64,000 nucleotides of DNA. It comes from Cephalopachus bancanus (taxonomy: Eukaryota > Chordata > Mammalia > Primates > Tarsiidae). Below the pieces are notes generated by a model that saw nothing but the letters and a program-made list of their open reading frames with translations, did not search any database and had not been told where the DNA came from. The stretch lies in assembly GCA_027257055.1 (NCBI GenBank), contig JAPVLO010000994.1, positions 124,001-188,000 on the forward strand, in the 5' to 3' direction. Positions 12,075 through 23,380 of this stretch are shown piece by piece (position 1 is the first letter of the stretch; each line of letters begins with the position of its first letter). A program made the translations under genes and the position numbers.

Positions 12075-13253
12075 AATGATATAGACCACATTATAATTGA
12101 GTCACCAACTGAAATCTCACTTTATCTGGCCAAAATTTTGTGAATTGGTGAAATCCACGGTTAGCTCTGGGGAAAATGTGAGGAAAGTCAAGCTTGTTCC
12201 AGGCTTCCTCAGCTTCCTGGGTATCAGCTTCTTCGTACCTCCCACCCCAGAAGTCCCAGAGGTCTGAAGCTCTGCTTTCTCTCCTGTAGGATCTGCATTT
12301 TTACAGGGAACAAAGCCTTACACTGAAGCAATGACATTGTCATTTGGGGACTTGAGGCAAGAATGGAGAGGAAGGAAAGGGTGTGGGAGGATGTTTCCAA
12401 GTTTCTCAAATCACTCATTAGCTCCAAAAAACAGCAGTTGCTGGACTGTTTTATGCCCTCAAGAAAACGTGCCACCATGATGGTCACCAGAACCTTGTTA
12501 TGACTGGCCAAGAGGAAATGGTTTCCATTTAGTCTATACTTTTGGCTATTCCCCTAAGGAAAGACATGGCTCATCCTCTTCACTGCCTTAATAACAGGCA
12601 GGAGTCTGTCTGGTGACGTGGCCAGACTTGTCGGGTGGCTATTTGAATAGCAGATAAACTGAGTGAACACTCAGGGTTGAGGGTACCATCAATGGATGCC
12701 AGCCAGACTATCGTGCCAAAGCAAGCTGATTATACAGGCGGATCCCTACTCTGGGGAGGGCTGGGCTGGTGAGGAACTGGAGGCTGGTTCAGCATTCAGC
12801 CTAATTTGAGGTCTAAGTAAAAATGTGTTTGGTAATGGAGAAACTCATATTGAAAACAGGTGGTGTTTGGGCTTTTGTCTGCTCCCTAAAATGGACTGTC
12901 TGAGGCCTATAATGCTTTTCTGTCTCCAGAGTCTCGGCCTTACTGTGGACTTGGATCCCCACTACACTCAAAGCCTGCCTGAGCCTCTATTCTGGAGGGG
13001 GTCCCCGAGGGTCATGAGGGACATGGGGTTGGTGTGGAGTTGCAGACCTTGCCTGGTGGCAATCAGAAAAAGGAATGGGAGCTGCCCTTATGAGCAGGAG
13101 GAAGCTCAAGTTCTGTCCCACCTGTCAACATATGTGCCCTGAGCTCAATGGGGGCTAGTTACTAAGTGACTGCAATAATTATTTTGAGCTTCAACTATAT
13201 GTCAGGCACCACATGGGCATGTAGGAGAAATATAGCTGGGCTTATATGCTAAT
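12075..13253. other. Unique sequence, no gene seen
   Basis: No repeats, domains or RNA genes recognised. The last 70 bp may be an L2 3' scrap (CTATATGTCAGGCACCACAT). A 105-codon frame at 12825-13142 has no recognisable feature. Confidence 0.4.
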
Positions 13254-13263
13254 ACAAAACATA

Positions 13264-13553
13264 GCCCGGCGTGGTGGCTCACGCCTGTCATTCCAGCACT
13301 GTGAGAGGTGGCGGCAAGAGGATTATCTAAGTCCAGGGGTTCAAGATCAGCCTGGGCAGTTTGGCGAGACCCTGTCTCTACAAAAAATAACTGAAAAATT
13401 AGCCAGGTGTGATGGCACACCTGTAGTCCCAGCTACTTGGAGGGCTGAGGCAGAAGGATCACCTGAGCCCAGTGGGCCGAGGCTGTGGTAGCCGTGTGCA
13501 TGCTACAGTACTCCAGCCTGGGCGAGAGAGTGAGACTCCTGCTCAAAAACAAA
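13264..13553 (+). mobile_element. Alu dimer, intermediate strepsirrhine-type
   Basis: GCCCGGCGTGGTGGCTCACG start, two arms, GCTACTTGGAGGGCTGAGGC and GAGTGAGACTCCTGCTC end. Target duplication CAAAACATA at 13255-13263 and 13554-13562. Confidence 0.9.
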
Positions 13554-13562
13554 CAAAACATA

Positions 13563-14731
13563 AGTGCACAAAACATAATAAGAGCAGACGGTAGCACAAC
13601 TACCAATCAAGGGGTATAGAGAAGGGTTTGCTGGATTCTTCTCTACAAGCTTGCTATGGTGCAAGGGTGGGCATTTTATAGGTAGAACCAATCCATTTGT
13701 TCTTTCCTTAGTGCTAGTATTCATTCATTCCATAAACTCTTCTCCAGTGGAGAGAGAGGCCAATCAGATAAAGGTGTGGGTTTGTTTTTTAAGTGAGGGC
13801 TGGTTATTATTTGTTTTAACTCATTTTTTCCTCTTTGCAAATTATACTCTTTTTCAACCTGTAGTCTATCTTCAAGTGCAGCTAAGAATTAAGCTAGAAA
13901 GTGATCAGATCAAGGGTTACTGCCTATAAACAGAAGATTTATACACAATACCCTCTGCTAGCCCAAGTGACCTAATTTTTAATATTTGGTCATTCTTGTT
14001 ATTTAAGGAAAAAAACCACTCACCATTGTACATTGTTTACAACTGGCCAACGTAGGGCTTAATTGGAGTTTTTGTGGGCTAAAGCAATTGGTGTGTTGGT
14101 TCCATGGATGTGGGGGTAGGGCTCAGACAGGTTGAAAGGAGGGAGTAATGGTACCCCCTCCTCTGCCAGCCATCACATTCCCCTCTGGAAGCCTCATTTG
14201 GATCAAAAGAACTGCTATGTTTAGGTAATGCTTGGGTGTTTGAATATAATCTTTAAAGTCCCCGCCTGCTCTAAATTTCAGTGAGTTGATGATCACTCAA
14301 TGGATTACATTAGTTCTACACAGTTGAGAGGCATAGCCAGGGGGCTTAGGAGTAGACCTTATTGTTAGCATCGCTTTTAATTGGGGCTTATTTTTAAAGG
14401 CTTTGAATAAAATGAAGAGAATAAATTTGCCGTGAGATTTTCCAGTGTGTTGGGCCACATTTAGCTATCTGTTGGGATTAATGGAATTACTGGGAATATT
14501 ACCTGCAAGATTTTTCATAGTTATGGTGTAAGATGCTTACTGGAATGCTGTGAATACGGAATCGTTGACACGTACAAATCCTGAGGAATTTGCAGGTGGG
14601 TATCTGCTAGGTGTCCAGCAGTGAGCTAGGCAATTCTCTGTATTCAGTTCCAAAGGCTGGACAGTTCACCACTAGTATTTTGTTTCATGTAAAAATAGGG
14701 ACAGACTCAATGTGGTTTTCTAACTTCCATC
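13563..14731. other. Unique 1.2-kb stretch, possible conserved non-coding DNA
   Basis: No gene or repeat is recognised. The part 14030-14560 is complex and AT-rich, free of repeats, and holds several TAATT cores (for example CTTAATTGGAG and TTTTAATTGGGG), a style common in conserved vertebrate enhancers. Conservation itself cannot be judged from one genome. Confidence 0.3.
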
Positions 14732-14746
14732 AAAATGCCCTACAGC

Positions 14747-15071
14747 ATAAAAAAGAATGAAATCATGTCCTTTGCAGCAACATGGATAGAACTGGAGATT
14801 ATCATCCTAAGTAAACTGACTCAGAAACAGAAAACCAAATACCACATGTTCTCCCTCATATGTGGGAGTCAAGTGGTCACAAAAATGGAGATAATAGACA
14901 CTAGGGACACCAATGAGGGGGGAGAAGGGAAGGAGGTTAGGGTCAGAAACTACCTATGGAAAACAATGTTCACTATCTGGGGAATGGGCCACCTAAGATC
15001 CAATCCTTACCACTACACAATATGTCCATGTAACGAATACACATGTGTACACCCTGAATCTAAATTTTTAA
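14747..15071 (+). mobile_element. 5'-truncated L1, ORF2 end and 3' UTR
   Basis: Encodes the terminal ORF2 region in the plus frame (KNEIMSFAATWIELE, then KYHMFSLI) followed by a 3' UTR and a short A-rich tail. An imperfect 15-bp target duplication, AAAATGCCCTACAGC against AAAATGCCCTGCAGC, lies at 14732-14746 and 15072-15086, so this is a complete short insertion and not a rearranged piece. Confidence 0.9.
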
Positions 15072-15582
15072 AAAATGCCCTGCAGCCTTTTTGCCCCTGG
15101 GCAGTAAGTGGATCTAAACCTGGAGTTGGATGACATTGCTGTGTAGCTATAGGGGATCTGAGATTTTAGGCCTTTCTGTTTATGACCATTTTGGAGTCTT
15201 AAGTGGTCATGAAACTGAATGGGTCTTTTTAATTTTGTTGCTGAGTTAGTTGGATAATTAACTTAAATTCCATTTTGGTCTGGCTGGGGACTTGTGCTCT
15301 TATTTTTGTTTCTTGATAACTTTACTTGATCTTCTCACTTAAATCCTATGTTGGTGCTTTTCACAGTGTCCCCCAGGAGACCATTCTTGGGCCATGTTCT
15401 CTGACACCCTGGTAAACAACTGAAAAGTCCTACCCCTACCCCTCATCAGTGACTGTAGAGCAGACCCCTTTTGATTACTGTCATGAATCTTGCAGTTGAC
15501 TCTCCTGTAATGCTAACGCAGAACAGTTCCTGGAGAACACTTTTCTGTTAAGAAATGACCAGAAATATGAAGATACTCTATA
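15072..15582. other. Unique sequence, no gene seen
   Basis: Apart from the L1 target duplication at its start, nothing recognisable. Confidence 0.4.
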
Positions 15583-15869
15583 TTTTTTTTTTTTTTTTTG
15601 AGTTGGAGTCTCTGTCGCCCAGACTGGAGTGCAGTGGCTGCTGCCGGCCACCGCAGCCTTCACCTGCCAGGCTCCGGCGATCCTTCCGCCTCAGCCTTCC
15701 GAGTAGCCGGAATTACAGGCATGCGCTACCACGCCCGGCTAATTTTTTGATTTATTGTAGAGGTGAGGTCTCGCTGCCCAGGCGGATCTCGAACCCGCGG
15801 GCTCAGGCAATCCACTCACCTTAGCCTCCCAAAGGCGCGGGATTACAGGCTGAGCCACCGAGCCCGGCT
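15583..15869 (-). mobile_element. Alu dimer, young lineage-specific set
   Basis: Minus-strand dimer with 17 or so T at the tail. It has the diagnostic features shared with copies at 27104, 31197, 51212, 54526 and 59961: GAGCCCGGCT terminus without the usual extra CG block, CCGCGGGCTCAGGCAATCC in the left arm, and CCGGAATTACAGGCATGCG with GGCGATCCTTCCGCC in the right arm. Many CpGs are still intact, which indicates youth. Confidence 0.9.
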
Positions 15870-15989
15870 GATGCTGTGTATTATATGTGACCAGAGGGAG
15901 GAAAACTTAGGTGGAAAGTGCTTCATATACCCTTTGGGAAGATTTCCCTCTGTAAGTACATATGTATAAAAATATACATTGTATTGTTA

Positions 15990-16112
15990 ACGCGTATGTT
16001 ATCTGGGTGATTGATACCCTCAAAGCCCTGACTTAAGCACTACACAATCTATGCATGTAACAAAATTTCACATGCACCCCATACATTTGTACAGAATAAA
16101 AAAATAAGTAAA
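15990..16112 (+). repeat. L1 3' terminal fragment
   Basis: TTATCTGGGTGATTGATACC, GCACTACACAATCTATGCAT, GTAACAAAATTTCACATGCA and an A-rich tail are an L1 3' UTR end. The right mariner copy begins immediately after the AT-rich tail. Confidence 0.7.
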
Positions 16113-16127
16113 TAAATTATATATATA

Positions 16128-17020
16128 TGACCCAAAGAAACGCAAAATTTATTTATAAAAATGGTTTATTTATTCTTACATGTTTAAACTTCAGTCACCT
16201 TCAAAGTACTTTCTGTTTGATGCAATACACCTATGGAGACACTTTTTTCCACTGCTCAAGACAGTTTTTGAGCTTGTCAATTTTGATGCTTTTTAGTACT
16301 TCTGTCGTTTTTTTTGTTTCACCTCTTCCACATTGGCAAAACGTTCCCCTTTGAGGACTTTTTTCATTTGGGGAAACAAAACAAAACAAAACTGTCCTGC
16401 CTCTTTTTTGTCTCTGTACAGGGCAGGATCAGGTGAATAGGGAGGAGGGGGAGGGGGTCACGCCATTTTTGGTCAAAAACTGCTGAGCACTCAGCACGAT
16501 GTGGGCACATGTGCTCATAAATCATCTATCATGAAATAAGCAAACAGGTTGAAAGAATTTCCAAAAAAATTCACTGGCCAGGCGCGGTGGCTCACGCCTA
16601 TAATCCCAGCACTTTGGGAGGCCGAGATGAGAGGATTGCTTGAGCCCGCAGGTTCGAGACCAGCCTGGGCAACTTGGTGAGACCTCATCTCTACAATGAA
16701 TCAAAAATTAGCCAGGCATGGTGGCACACACCTGTAGTTCCAGCTACTTGGAAGGCTGAGGCAGAAGGATCAACTGAGCCAAGCAGGTCAAGGCTACGGT
16801 GGCTGCGAGCATGCCACTGCACTCCAACTTGGGTAACAGAATGAGACTCCAACTAAAAAAAAAAAAAATTCACTGAAGCCGAAAGCAGTCTCTCACAACA
16901 ACACTAACTGGTACACTGATGCCAATGGGTTCGTTGAATACTTACCTAGCTAGGGAAGCCTGTACTACAAGGGAGTCCCTCCTCCAAAAGATAATTCCGG
17001 GTTTTCTTGTACCCCCCCCA
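16128..17020 (-). mobile_element. Mariner-like transposon, copy 2, split by an Alu
   Basis: Same family and same internal structure as the copies at 10750 and 47587. On the minus strand the C-terminus reads CIASNRKYFEGD and stop (about 16195-16230), with no premature stop in this short end. The left terminus is worn (GACCCAAAGAAACGC); the right end is GGGTTTTCTTGTACCCCCCCC. Without the Alu the element is about 595 bp. Stops and shifts elsewhere make it inactive. Confidence 0.85.
16576..16864 (+). mobile_element. Alu dimer inside mariner copy 2
   Basis: Plus-strand dimer of the intermediate type (GCTACTTGGAAGGCTGAGGC, AGAAGGATCAACTGAGCC, GAGACTCCAACT). The target duplication AAATTCACT flanks it (ending 16575 and 16874), and removing the Alu restores the mariner sequence. 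The mariner insertion is therefore older than this Alu subfamily wave. Confidence 0.95.
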
Positions 17021-19173
17021 TATACACATTGTAGATTTACCTTTTCTAGCATGAACTCACTTATGTAATGAACTGAATGGAGACCATGTAAGTCTTTTAT
17101 GGTTTCTTTATGCTTAAAAAAAAATCACCATGTAATTAGGCACTCATTTTTAAATTCAGGAGAAGTTTGTTATATTTGCAGGTGAAATTTTTGAAAAGAG
17201 AAATGAAGTTTTGCATTTACCAAGTGTAGTAGGTTTTCTGATTTCAGAACAGTATAAACTAGGTTTTTCCTTCCCAATTGTAAGTTAAATTTTAAATAGA
17301 GGCCAGCCTCGTCTTCTTAAAGAGATAAAGTATTTTCCAGGCAGAGTATTTAAGGTACAACTTTCCTTATAACTGATCAGCATATATAAAAATGTTGTAA
17401 CAAATGCCTTCCTTGTGTCATGGAGAATAAGTTGCTGATAAAATACAGGAATAAAAATGTAACCACCTGTTCAATCAGGAGTTTCAGGAAAGAGGAGGAG
17501 GAGAAGGAAGAGGAGGAGGAGGAGGAAGAAGAAAATGTGTGACTCCATGTGTCCTTAATCCAAAGGCTTTCCTACACCAAATGACCTAAGTTACTAAAAG
17601 AAAAGTGGGTGAGTCCCATTCAACATATTCATAAAGCTTTCTGCATTCTTAGTAAGAGGTTGCAGCCAAACACTGAGCAATGCTCCTTGGTTTGGACATG
17701 CATTGTTCGTGGATTATTTTCCAAAACCAAAGTAAATGAGTTGTTTGAATGTTCTTTAAAAAGTGCTGAGTAGGTCAAAGCTTCAAGGAAATTGATTAAA
17801 CAGCTCCTAAAACTAAGGAGGGAGATTATATCCAAATTTTATAAACCTAGGACATTTGGCCTGGAAGGCAGCTGAAGGTCAGGTCATTTTAGAGAAACCA
17901 GCATTTTGTGTTCACAATTACTTTGTCCTCCTTTACCAACCTCCTCAGTAACGGATTTGTCAATGACAAGATTGACCTAAAGAATTTCCTGAGAGCAATG
18001 CCTTTTTATTGAACAAATAATTATAGTAAGAATGTTAAGATTTGTGTTCAAATTGTATTTTGTTACATGACTTCATTTAGACCTAAAGTATGTGCAGCTT
18101 TAACATGAAGTGAGCTCTACGAAGAATTTCATTTTCCCAGGATCTTCAAATGAAATGGATACCTATGCGGTATTGTTTTCTCCCAGGGCTTACTTGGAGT
18201 GAGAACAGAGGGGCTATAGAAGTGTGTGCTCCTCTCTTTCTTTGGAGTAGAGATCAAGCAGATAACAACTATGGATCTTCAACCAGCAAAAACTCCCCCC
18301 TTCAGAGCAGGAATGTGAGCAGGTCAATTCTTCCAGCTCTTGCTATCCCAATGTCTCAAGTGAAGGCTTTAAGGTAAAAGTTGAGTGTGTGTTTATGTGT
18401 ATAGATTTAGACAAGCCAGCCCTTTCCACTTTGGTCATGAGCAAATTGGATCAAGAGACTGCTTGCGTATTTTCTTGACAAAGAATATTTATCAACACAG
18501 AGCAGGAGTTTTTGAGTTCCCCACTCCTTGCTCTAGCCCAATCCTGCCATTGATGAATCCCTGGGTACAGCGTTGTTCTACCAGGTGTAAACCTCCTTAA
18601 ATGTTATTATCTAGCCTGAGTTTCCTAATTGTTTTGACAAGAGTACCATCTAAGTCAACAGTGTTCAGAACACACAGACTATCAGAACGTGCAAGAAAAA
18701 AATATGTACTTATTGGACCAGAAAATCTAGTAAAGGAGCTTGATTTCTTTGTAAGAAAGGAATTAGAGGTGTTAAAAAATAAACTGAAGCACAATACTAT
18801 TTTCAAGAATTTATTTGAGCAAGAATCGGGCAGCTCCAAACCAAAAGTGGTTCAGGGACTCCACCAAGGGAGCACAAGGGGAAACATCCTATAGGACAAA
18901 AACAGAAATAACACAAAGGAAATATTTTATTGGTTACAATTTTACAGTGGTCTTATTTGACCTAGCACATTGAAAAGTCATAGTTATATAATTCTGAGTT
19001 TGTTGACTACTTCTGATTGATTGGTTGAATTTACGGTCTGTTTTTCTTTAATATAGGCATTTACCAAAAATGGCTCAAGTGAAGTTTTGCCTATTTTTGC
19101 AATTTAAGCAAGGTTAAGATCACTTATGAGACCTAACTGGCTTTCTCTGCTCAGGTATTTTTCAGACCTGGTT
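17021..19173. other. Unique 2.1-kb stretch with a purine tract
   Basis: Holds a GAG/GAA purine tract at about 17488-17534. The part 17550-18000 is complex, non-repetitive sequence that could be conserved non-coding DNA. A 97-codon frame at 18601-18894 has no recognisable domain; its 3' half (CAAGAATCGGGCAGC, CCAAAAGTGGTTCAGGGACT) resembles an interspersed repeat whose family I cannot name. Confidence 0.35.
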
Positions 19174-19175
19174 TC

Positions 19176-19217
<42 letters not shown>

Positions 19218-19498
19218 GCTGGGGTTTCACTCTGTTGCCCAGGCTGGTATACAGTGGCACAATCACAGCTCACCACAGCCTTTACCTCCTGGGCTCAGGT
19301 GACCCTTCCATCTCAGCCTCCCAAGTGGCTGGGACTACAGGCTCATGCCACCATGTCTGAGTAATTTTTTTCATTTTTTTTAGAGATGGGGTCTCACTGT
19401 GTTGCCCAGGCTGGCCTTGAACTCCTGGGCTTAAGCAATCCTCCAACCTCCACCTCTTAGAGTGCTGGGATTACAGGTATGAGTCACCGTACCCGGCC
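19174..19498 (-). mobile_element. Alu dimer with (ATT)n tail microsatellite
   Basis: A minus-strand Alu whose A-tail has become about 14 ATT units (19174-19216). The arms are moderately diverged and end in CCGTACCCGGCC. This is a clear case of a trinucleotide microsatellite born from an Alu tail. Confidence 0.9.
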
Positions 19499-20640
19499 CA
19501 GGCCCAGTCTCCATTTTAATGTACTTTGAGGTCAGTATCAGCAACCCACTATAAAGTGTCCAAAGTTACTGTTTGCATTTTTGTTCAAGTTTACTGTGGC
19601 AAAATCCAATCCATTCTTGGGGCGTACATTGTCTTTATAATGTTCTGAGCTTAAAACCTCTTCCATGTACATTACAGAAACACATTGTGACCCTTCCTGC
19701 ATCCCATCGTCAAACATTCCTCCTTGACTTGAGCTTCTCAGAGTTTTCCTCTTTAACCTTTTCAAGTCCAGTAGCGTGTGGGCTCCACATTCTTTTCTAA
19801 ATATGCAAAAGCCACCTGTTTGATAACGTGGCCCAGAATTTTTCTGGGGCTCAGTGTCATGCTCAGTGCTTTTGCAGTTTCCGGAATCCACCCATATGTG
19901 CATTTATATTTAGTTTCCACCATCAACATTTTTCATCTCTTACATGTTTAGTCAACTTTCATGGGCTGTTGCTTTGACCTTGCAGTAAAGTTCTAAGCAT
20001 GCATGGAACCCAAAATAAATGATTAAAAGATCACCTGTTCACTGTAGTCAGCAACTTCTTCGATCTATTACATTTCAGCTATGATTGGGAAGAAGAACAG
20101 CTCCTCTCCTAATGTCTGATGGGCAGCGATGAGTCAATGGCTTTTGGGTTTTTGCCCCTCAGGAAAACTGCTCCCCTACAGATCCACACTGGGGCTCCAT
20201 TCTCTCTGGGGGCAGTGCAGGTTGTGGGACTGGGGACTGCTCAAGAATGCCTGGGCCACAGCATTTGAGAAATGGCCAACCCTCTAGCTGCTTAACTCAT
20301 ACAGAGATTGGTGACAGGGTCTATTTTGGGGAGATCCAGAAAGAGCAGGAAATTGTGCTGCACAGGTTCCTCTCATTTGATAATTCCCTCCATAAAATTT
20401 GCTTAAAATGAACATCCCAAGTAGATTAGCAGAGAGAGGGAAGTTACAAAAGGTGAACCTCCAGGGGCAGGAAAGTGTGATGAGAAGTGTCTGTGGATAA
20501 CTCCCTGACAGTGGAATGCTCGGTTTATGTACTGAGCTCTACATATGGGCAACCATATGTTAGCATCCAGTGCAACAGCCTCTGTTTAAGAGGCAGAGAA
20601 GGAGAGTGTTTCATGAAATGAGCCCTGGATTGTACTCTAG
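19499..20640. other. Unique sequence, no gene seen
   Basis: No repeat family or coding feature recognised. A 121-codon minus frame at 19538-19903 has no domain signal. Confidence 0.4.
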
Positions 20641-20654
20641 GAAGGAGAGGTTCA

Positions 20655-20755
20655 TGTCTGTCTTATTCATGATTATAGCCCCAGTGCCTAGAACAACATC
20701 TGACACAGAGTAGAAGCTCAAGCAATAATTGATGATGAATGAATGGTGGGAAGTT
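20655..20755 (+). repeat. L2 LINE 3' end
   Basis: GTCTTATTCATG, AGCCCCAGTGCCTAGAACA, GACACAGAGTAGAAGCTCAA and GATGAATGAATGG match the L2 3' terminus. Confidence 0.65.
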
Positions 20756-20934
20756 GAAGGAGAAGGGTACAGCTTGACAAGCATGCATGTATTCAGGGAC
20801 TGGCGCAAGCCACAGGGCAGTGGGACTAATTTTAGTCCCCACCTGCTGGTGGAAATCAGGTTCCAAATATTCTGCTGGGCTTGATTGAAAAATCTTGTAT
20901 GCTCCATTTCAAAACTGCAAAAACCAGATAGGAA

Positions 20935-21025
20935 ACTTTAAGAGAGAAAGGACCATGTCTGCCCTATTTGCTATTGTATCCTCAGTGCAACAGCATGAGG
21001 CACACAGTAAGTGCTCTAAATTATT
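20935..21025 (+). repeat. L2 LINE 3' end, second copy
   Basis: ACCATGTCTGCCCTATTTGC, TATTGTATCCTCAGTGC and GAGGCACACAGTAAGTGCTC repeat the L2 end pattern 280 bp after the first copy. Confidence 0.6.
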
Positions 21026-21034
21026 TGCTGGGCT

Positions 21035-21185
21035 GGAAGGGCTGGATTCTCACTCTGTGTCACTAATTTGCTGTGAGATAGGTGAATTACTCCTTCTGTG
21101 GGCTTCCATTTCTTCACACACGCAATGAAGAGGCTGGGCCTGATGCTAGCAAAATCCCCCTTCCAGTTTACATATTCTATGATCA
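21035..21185 (-). repeat. MIR SINE fragment
   Basis: Minus-oriented MIR order: TGTGTCACTAATTTGCTGTG, GTGGGCTTCCATTTCTTCAC, AATGAAGAGGCTGGGCCTGA, then TCTATGATC. Confidence 0.65.
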
Positions 21186-21189
21186 GAGA

Positions 21190-23066
21190 AGAAGCACTTG
21201 ATTTCCCATAAATTTGACCGAACTCAAGGTTAGATTGATCTATGGAAATTAGTGAAGTAACATGAACAACATGACACTTCCTGCATTATACCATTAAACA
21301 TCCGCCTTGGCACCTTTGTCCAATCATTTTACACTGATGAGACTTGGGTTATCATGTGAATTTCAAGTCTCTGTTAACAGGAAAGAGGCAACACTAACCT
21401 AGAAGAATTTCAGTTTGTTTCCACCTAGGGAACCAGCTGAGTGCACGTTGAACTCCCACCTGCCAGGGTGCCAGGTTTGTTGACTGAAGCTCATTAAACC
21501 AAAATGCTGTCCTTCCAAGTTTCCTGAACTGCTGAACAGCTGAGTGGGTTCCTTCTGACCCAGGGAGCATATGCATATGAGTTTCCTTATTTGAGCCTCA
21601 AGGTAAGCCTGACTTTGTACCCAAAAGCAGCTCCCTGGGCCTCCAATTGGAGGAATTCCCAAGGAAGAGTTAGGACCACACAGGCCTGGTTTTCCCATTT
21701 GTGTAAACAGACTCCACATCCCCCATCCCACCTTGCCAGGGGGGCACCAGCTTCTGGCCCCTGATTACTCACGAACTGAGAGCAGAGCAAGAGGACGAGG
21801 GTATAGTAATCTGTACAGACTCCTTAAGGGAGCAAGGCTGCACTTTGGTGATGGTGGTTTAACTGCACCCCATGTGGAGGCTTAGTTGAGGTCGGTCATC
21901 AAGTGACCCAGAAAAAAATATTTGTAACTTCCAAGATTTCTGTTCAAGAATATGCTGTGGGATCCCCCTGTACCAAGGCTTGGGGTGGCTGCAGCCTGGT
22001 GAGTAGCCCAGAGCTGAATGCTGTTGGCATCTTTGAGAGTCAAGGGCAAATAGAATTCCTAGTCTAAAAAGGAATATTAAAGTGAGAAAAGGTGTGAACA
22101 TGAGGTGGCCAAATTCACTGGGAACTCATACAGGATTAGGCAAGGAGAAATATGAAATTTGCTCAACAAGTGATTTGATCCTGACTTAGCCCACTGATTA
22201 GGGGGTAACTCTGATAAGGGTCACACTATTTTCTTGAATTGTTCTAGTTCCAAATTGAATTCTTACCTCACTTGCTTATGTATCATTTGGTTTCTACCCT
22301 GTTTATCTGCTTCCCTTAAGACTCAGAGGCAGCTTTCTTCCCTAGCTAATTTTCAAAGCAGAACCATTTTGAAAGACATTTTCACACTGTTAGCAGCAGC
22401 AGGAGGCAGCCTGGCTGCAGGAGGAGGGCTGAGCCTCCAGTTCTGGTTACTGAACTATTCAACACGACAAGTATTTATGGGGCACCTGTGTGCATAGCTC
22501 TATGGGGCTACAAAAGAGAGAGAAAGGCTGGCTCGGTCCTTTTTGCTTGGCCCACTCCACTCCCAGGGCCTTGGGAACTTTGAGGGGTAAAAGGGAGCAA
22601 AGGTGAGAACCTCAGAACAAAAAGGGACATGTGGCAATTAGGAGCTCAGAAGCCTCTTATAGAAACTGCAAAATGGAGGGGCCCTTTTAGAGATCACTGC
22701 CTGTGCTTCCCAAACTGGGGTCCACAGACACTCAGGACTCCAGGACAGTGTACTAGGGGTGGGGTGGGGTGGGACAACACACCGAAACTTTATGTCTTTG
22801 TATTTAAAGATTTTTGGTTGGAGAATGGAGTCAGGAAGAGAAGATCTTTTTGTCATTGGGGGGAGCTGTTATTTTTATAGTAAAACAAGCACATATGCAT
22901 TTAAAAGCTGAAAACATGAGATTTCAAAAGAAACCTCATGCTTATGGCAGGCTGCATCAGATTATGTTCTGAACCAGCCTCCCCTAACACTCAAGTGGTA
23001 CTTGGATAAGCTTTCAGGGATATTTTAATGTGGAAATTTAAGAAGCTCTAAGATGAGTATATGACC
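21190..23066. other. Mostly unique 1.9-kb stretch
   Basis: No gene seen. A short L2-like piece lies at about 22440-22515 and a possible hAT scrap (TTCCCAAACTGGGGTCCACA) at 22707. A GGGGT run occurs at about 22755-22772. Confidence 0.35.
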
Positions 23067-23380
23067 CGGTGCTGTCCAAAAGAAATACAATGCGTGCCAC
23101 ATGTGTAACTTAAATGTTCTAGTAGCCAGATTAAAAAAGGACAAATGAAACAGGTGGACTTAATTTTAGTAATTAACAGATGTTCTTTAATTCAACAATC
23201 CAAAATATAATTTCAACATGTAATCAATATTTTAATAATTACTAATGAGCTATTTTAAGTTCTTTCATTCATACTGTCTCTGAAATCCAGCGTATTTTAA
23301 CTCTTACCACGTGTCTCAATTCAGATTTCAAGTGCTCAATTGCCACATGTGGCCAGTGGCAACTATATTGGACACAGCTG
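23067..23380. mobile_element. Non-autonomous hAT-like DNA transposon
   Basis: Inverted termini CGGTGCTGTCCAAAAGAAATA at the left and, in reverse, CCAGCTGTGTCCAATATAG at the right enclose an AT-rich centre with no transposase. Near the right end, CAAGTGCTCAATTGCCACAT precedes GTGGCCAGTGGCAAC. This matches the MER3-like layout of ancient mammalian hAT MITEs; the exact family is uncertain. No clear 8-bp duplication survives. Confidence 0.65.

Noticed and set aside
15555..15824. 89-codon frame
   Set aside because: It is the antisense reading of an Alu; similar frames recur at 31206-31499 and 59933-60235 for the same reason.
18601..18894. 97-codon Lys/Leu-rich frame
   Set aside because: No recognisable domain, and its 3' half looks like an interspersed repeat.
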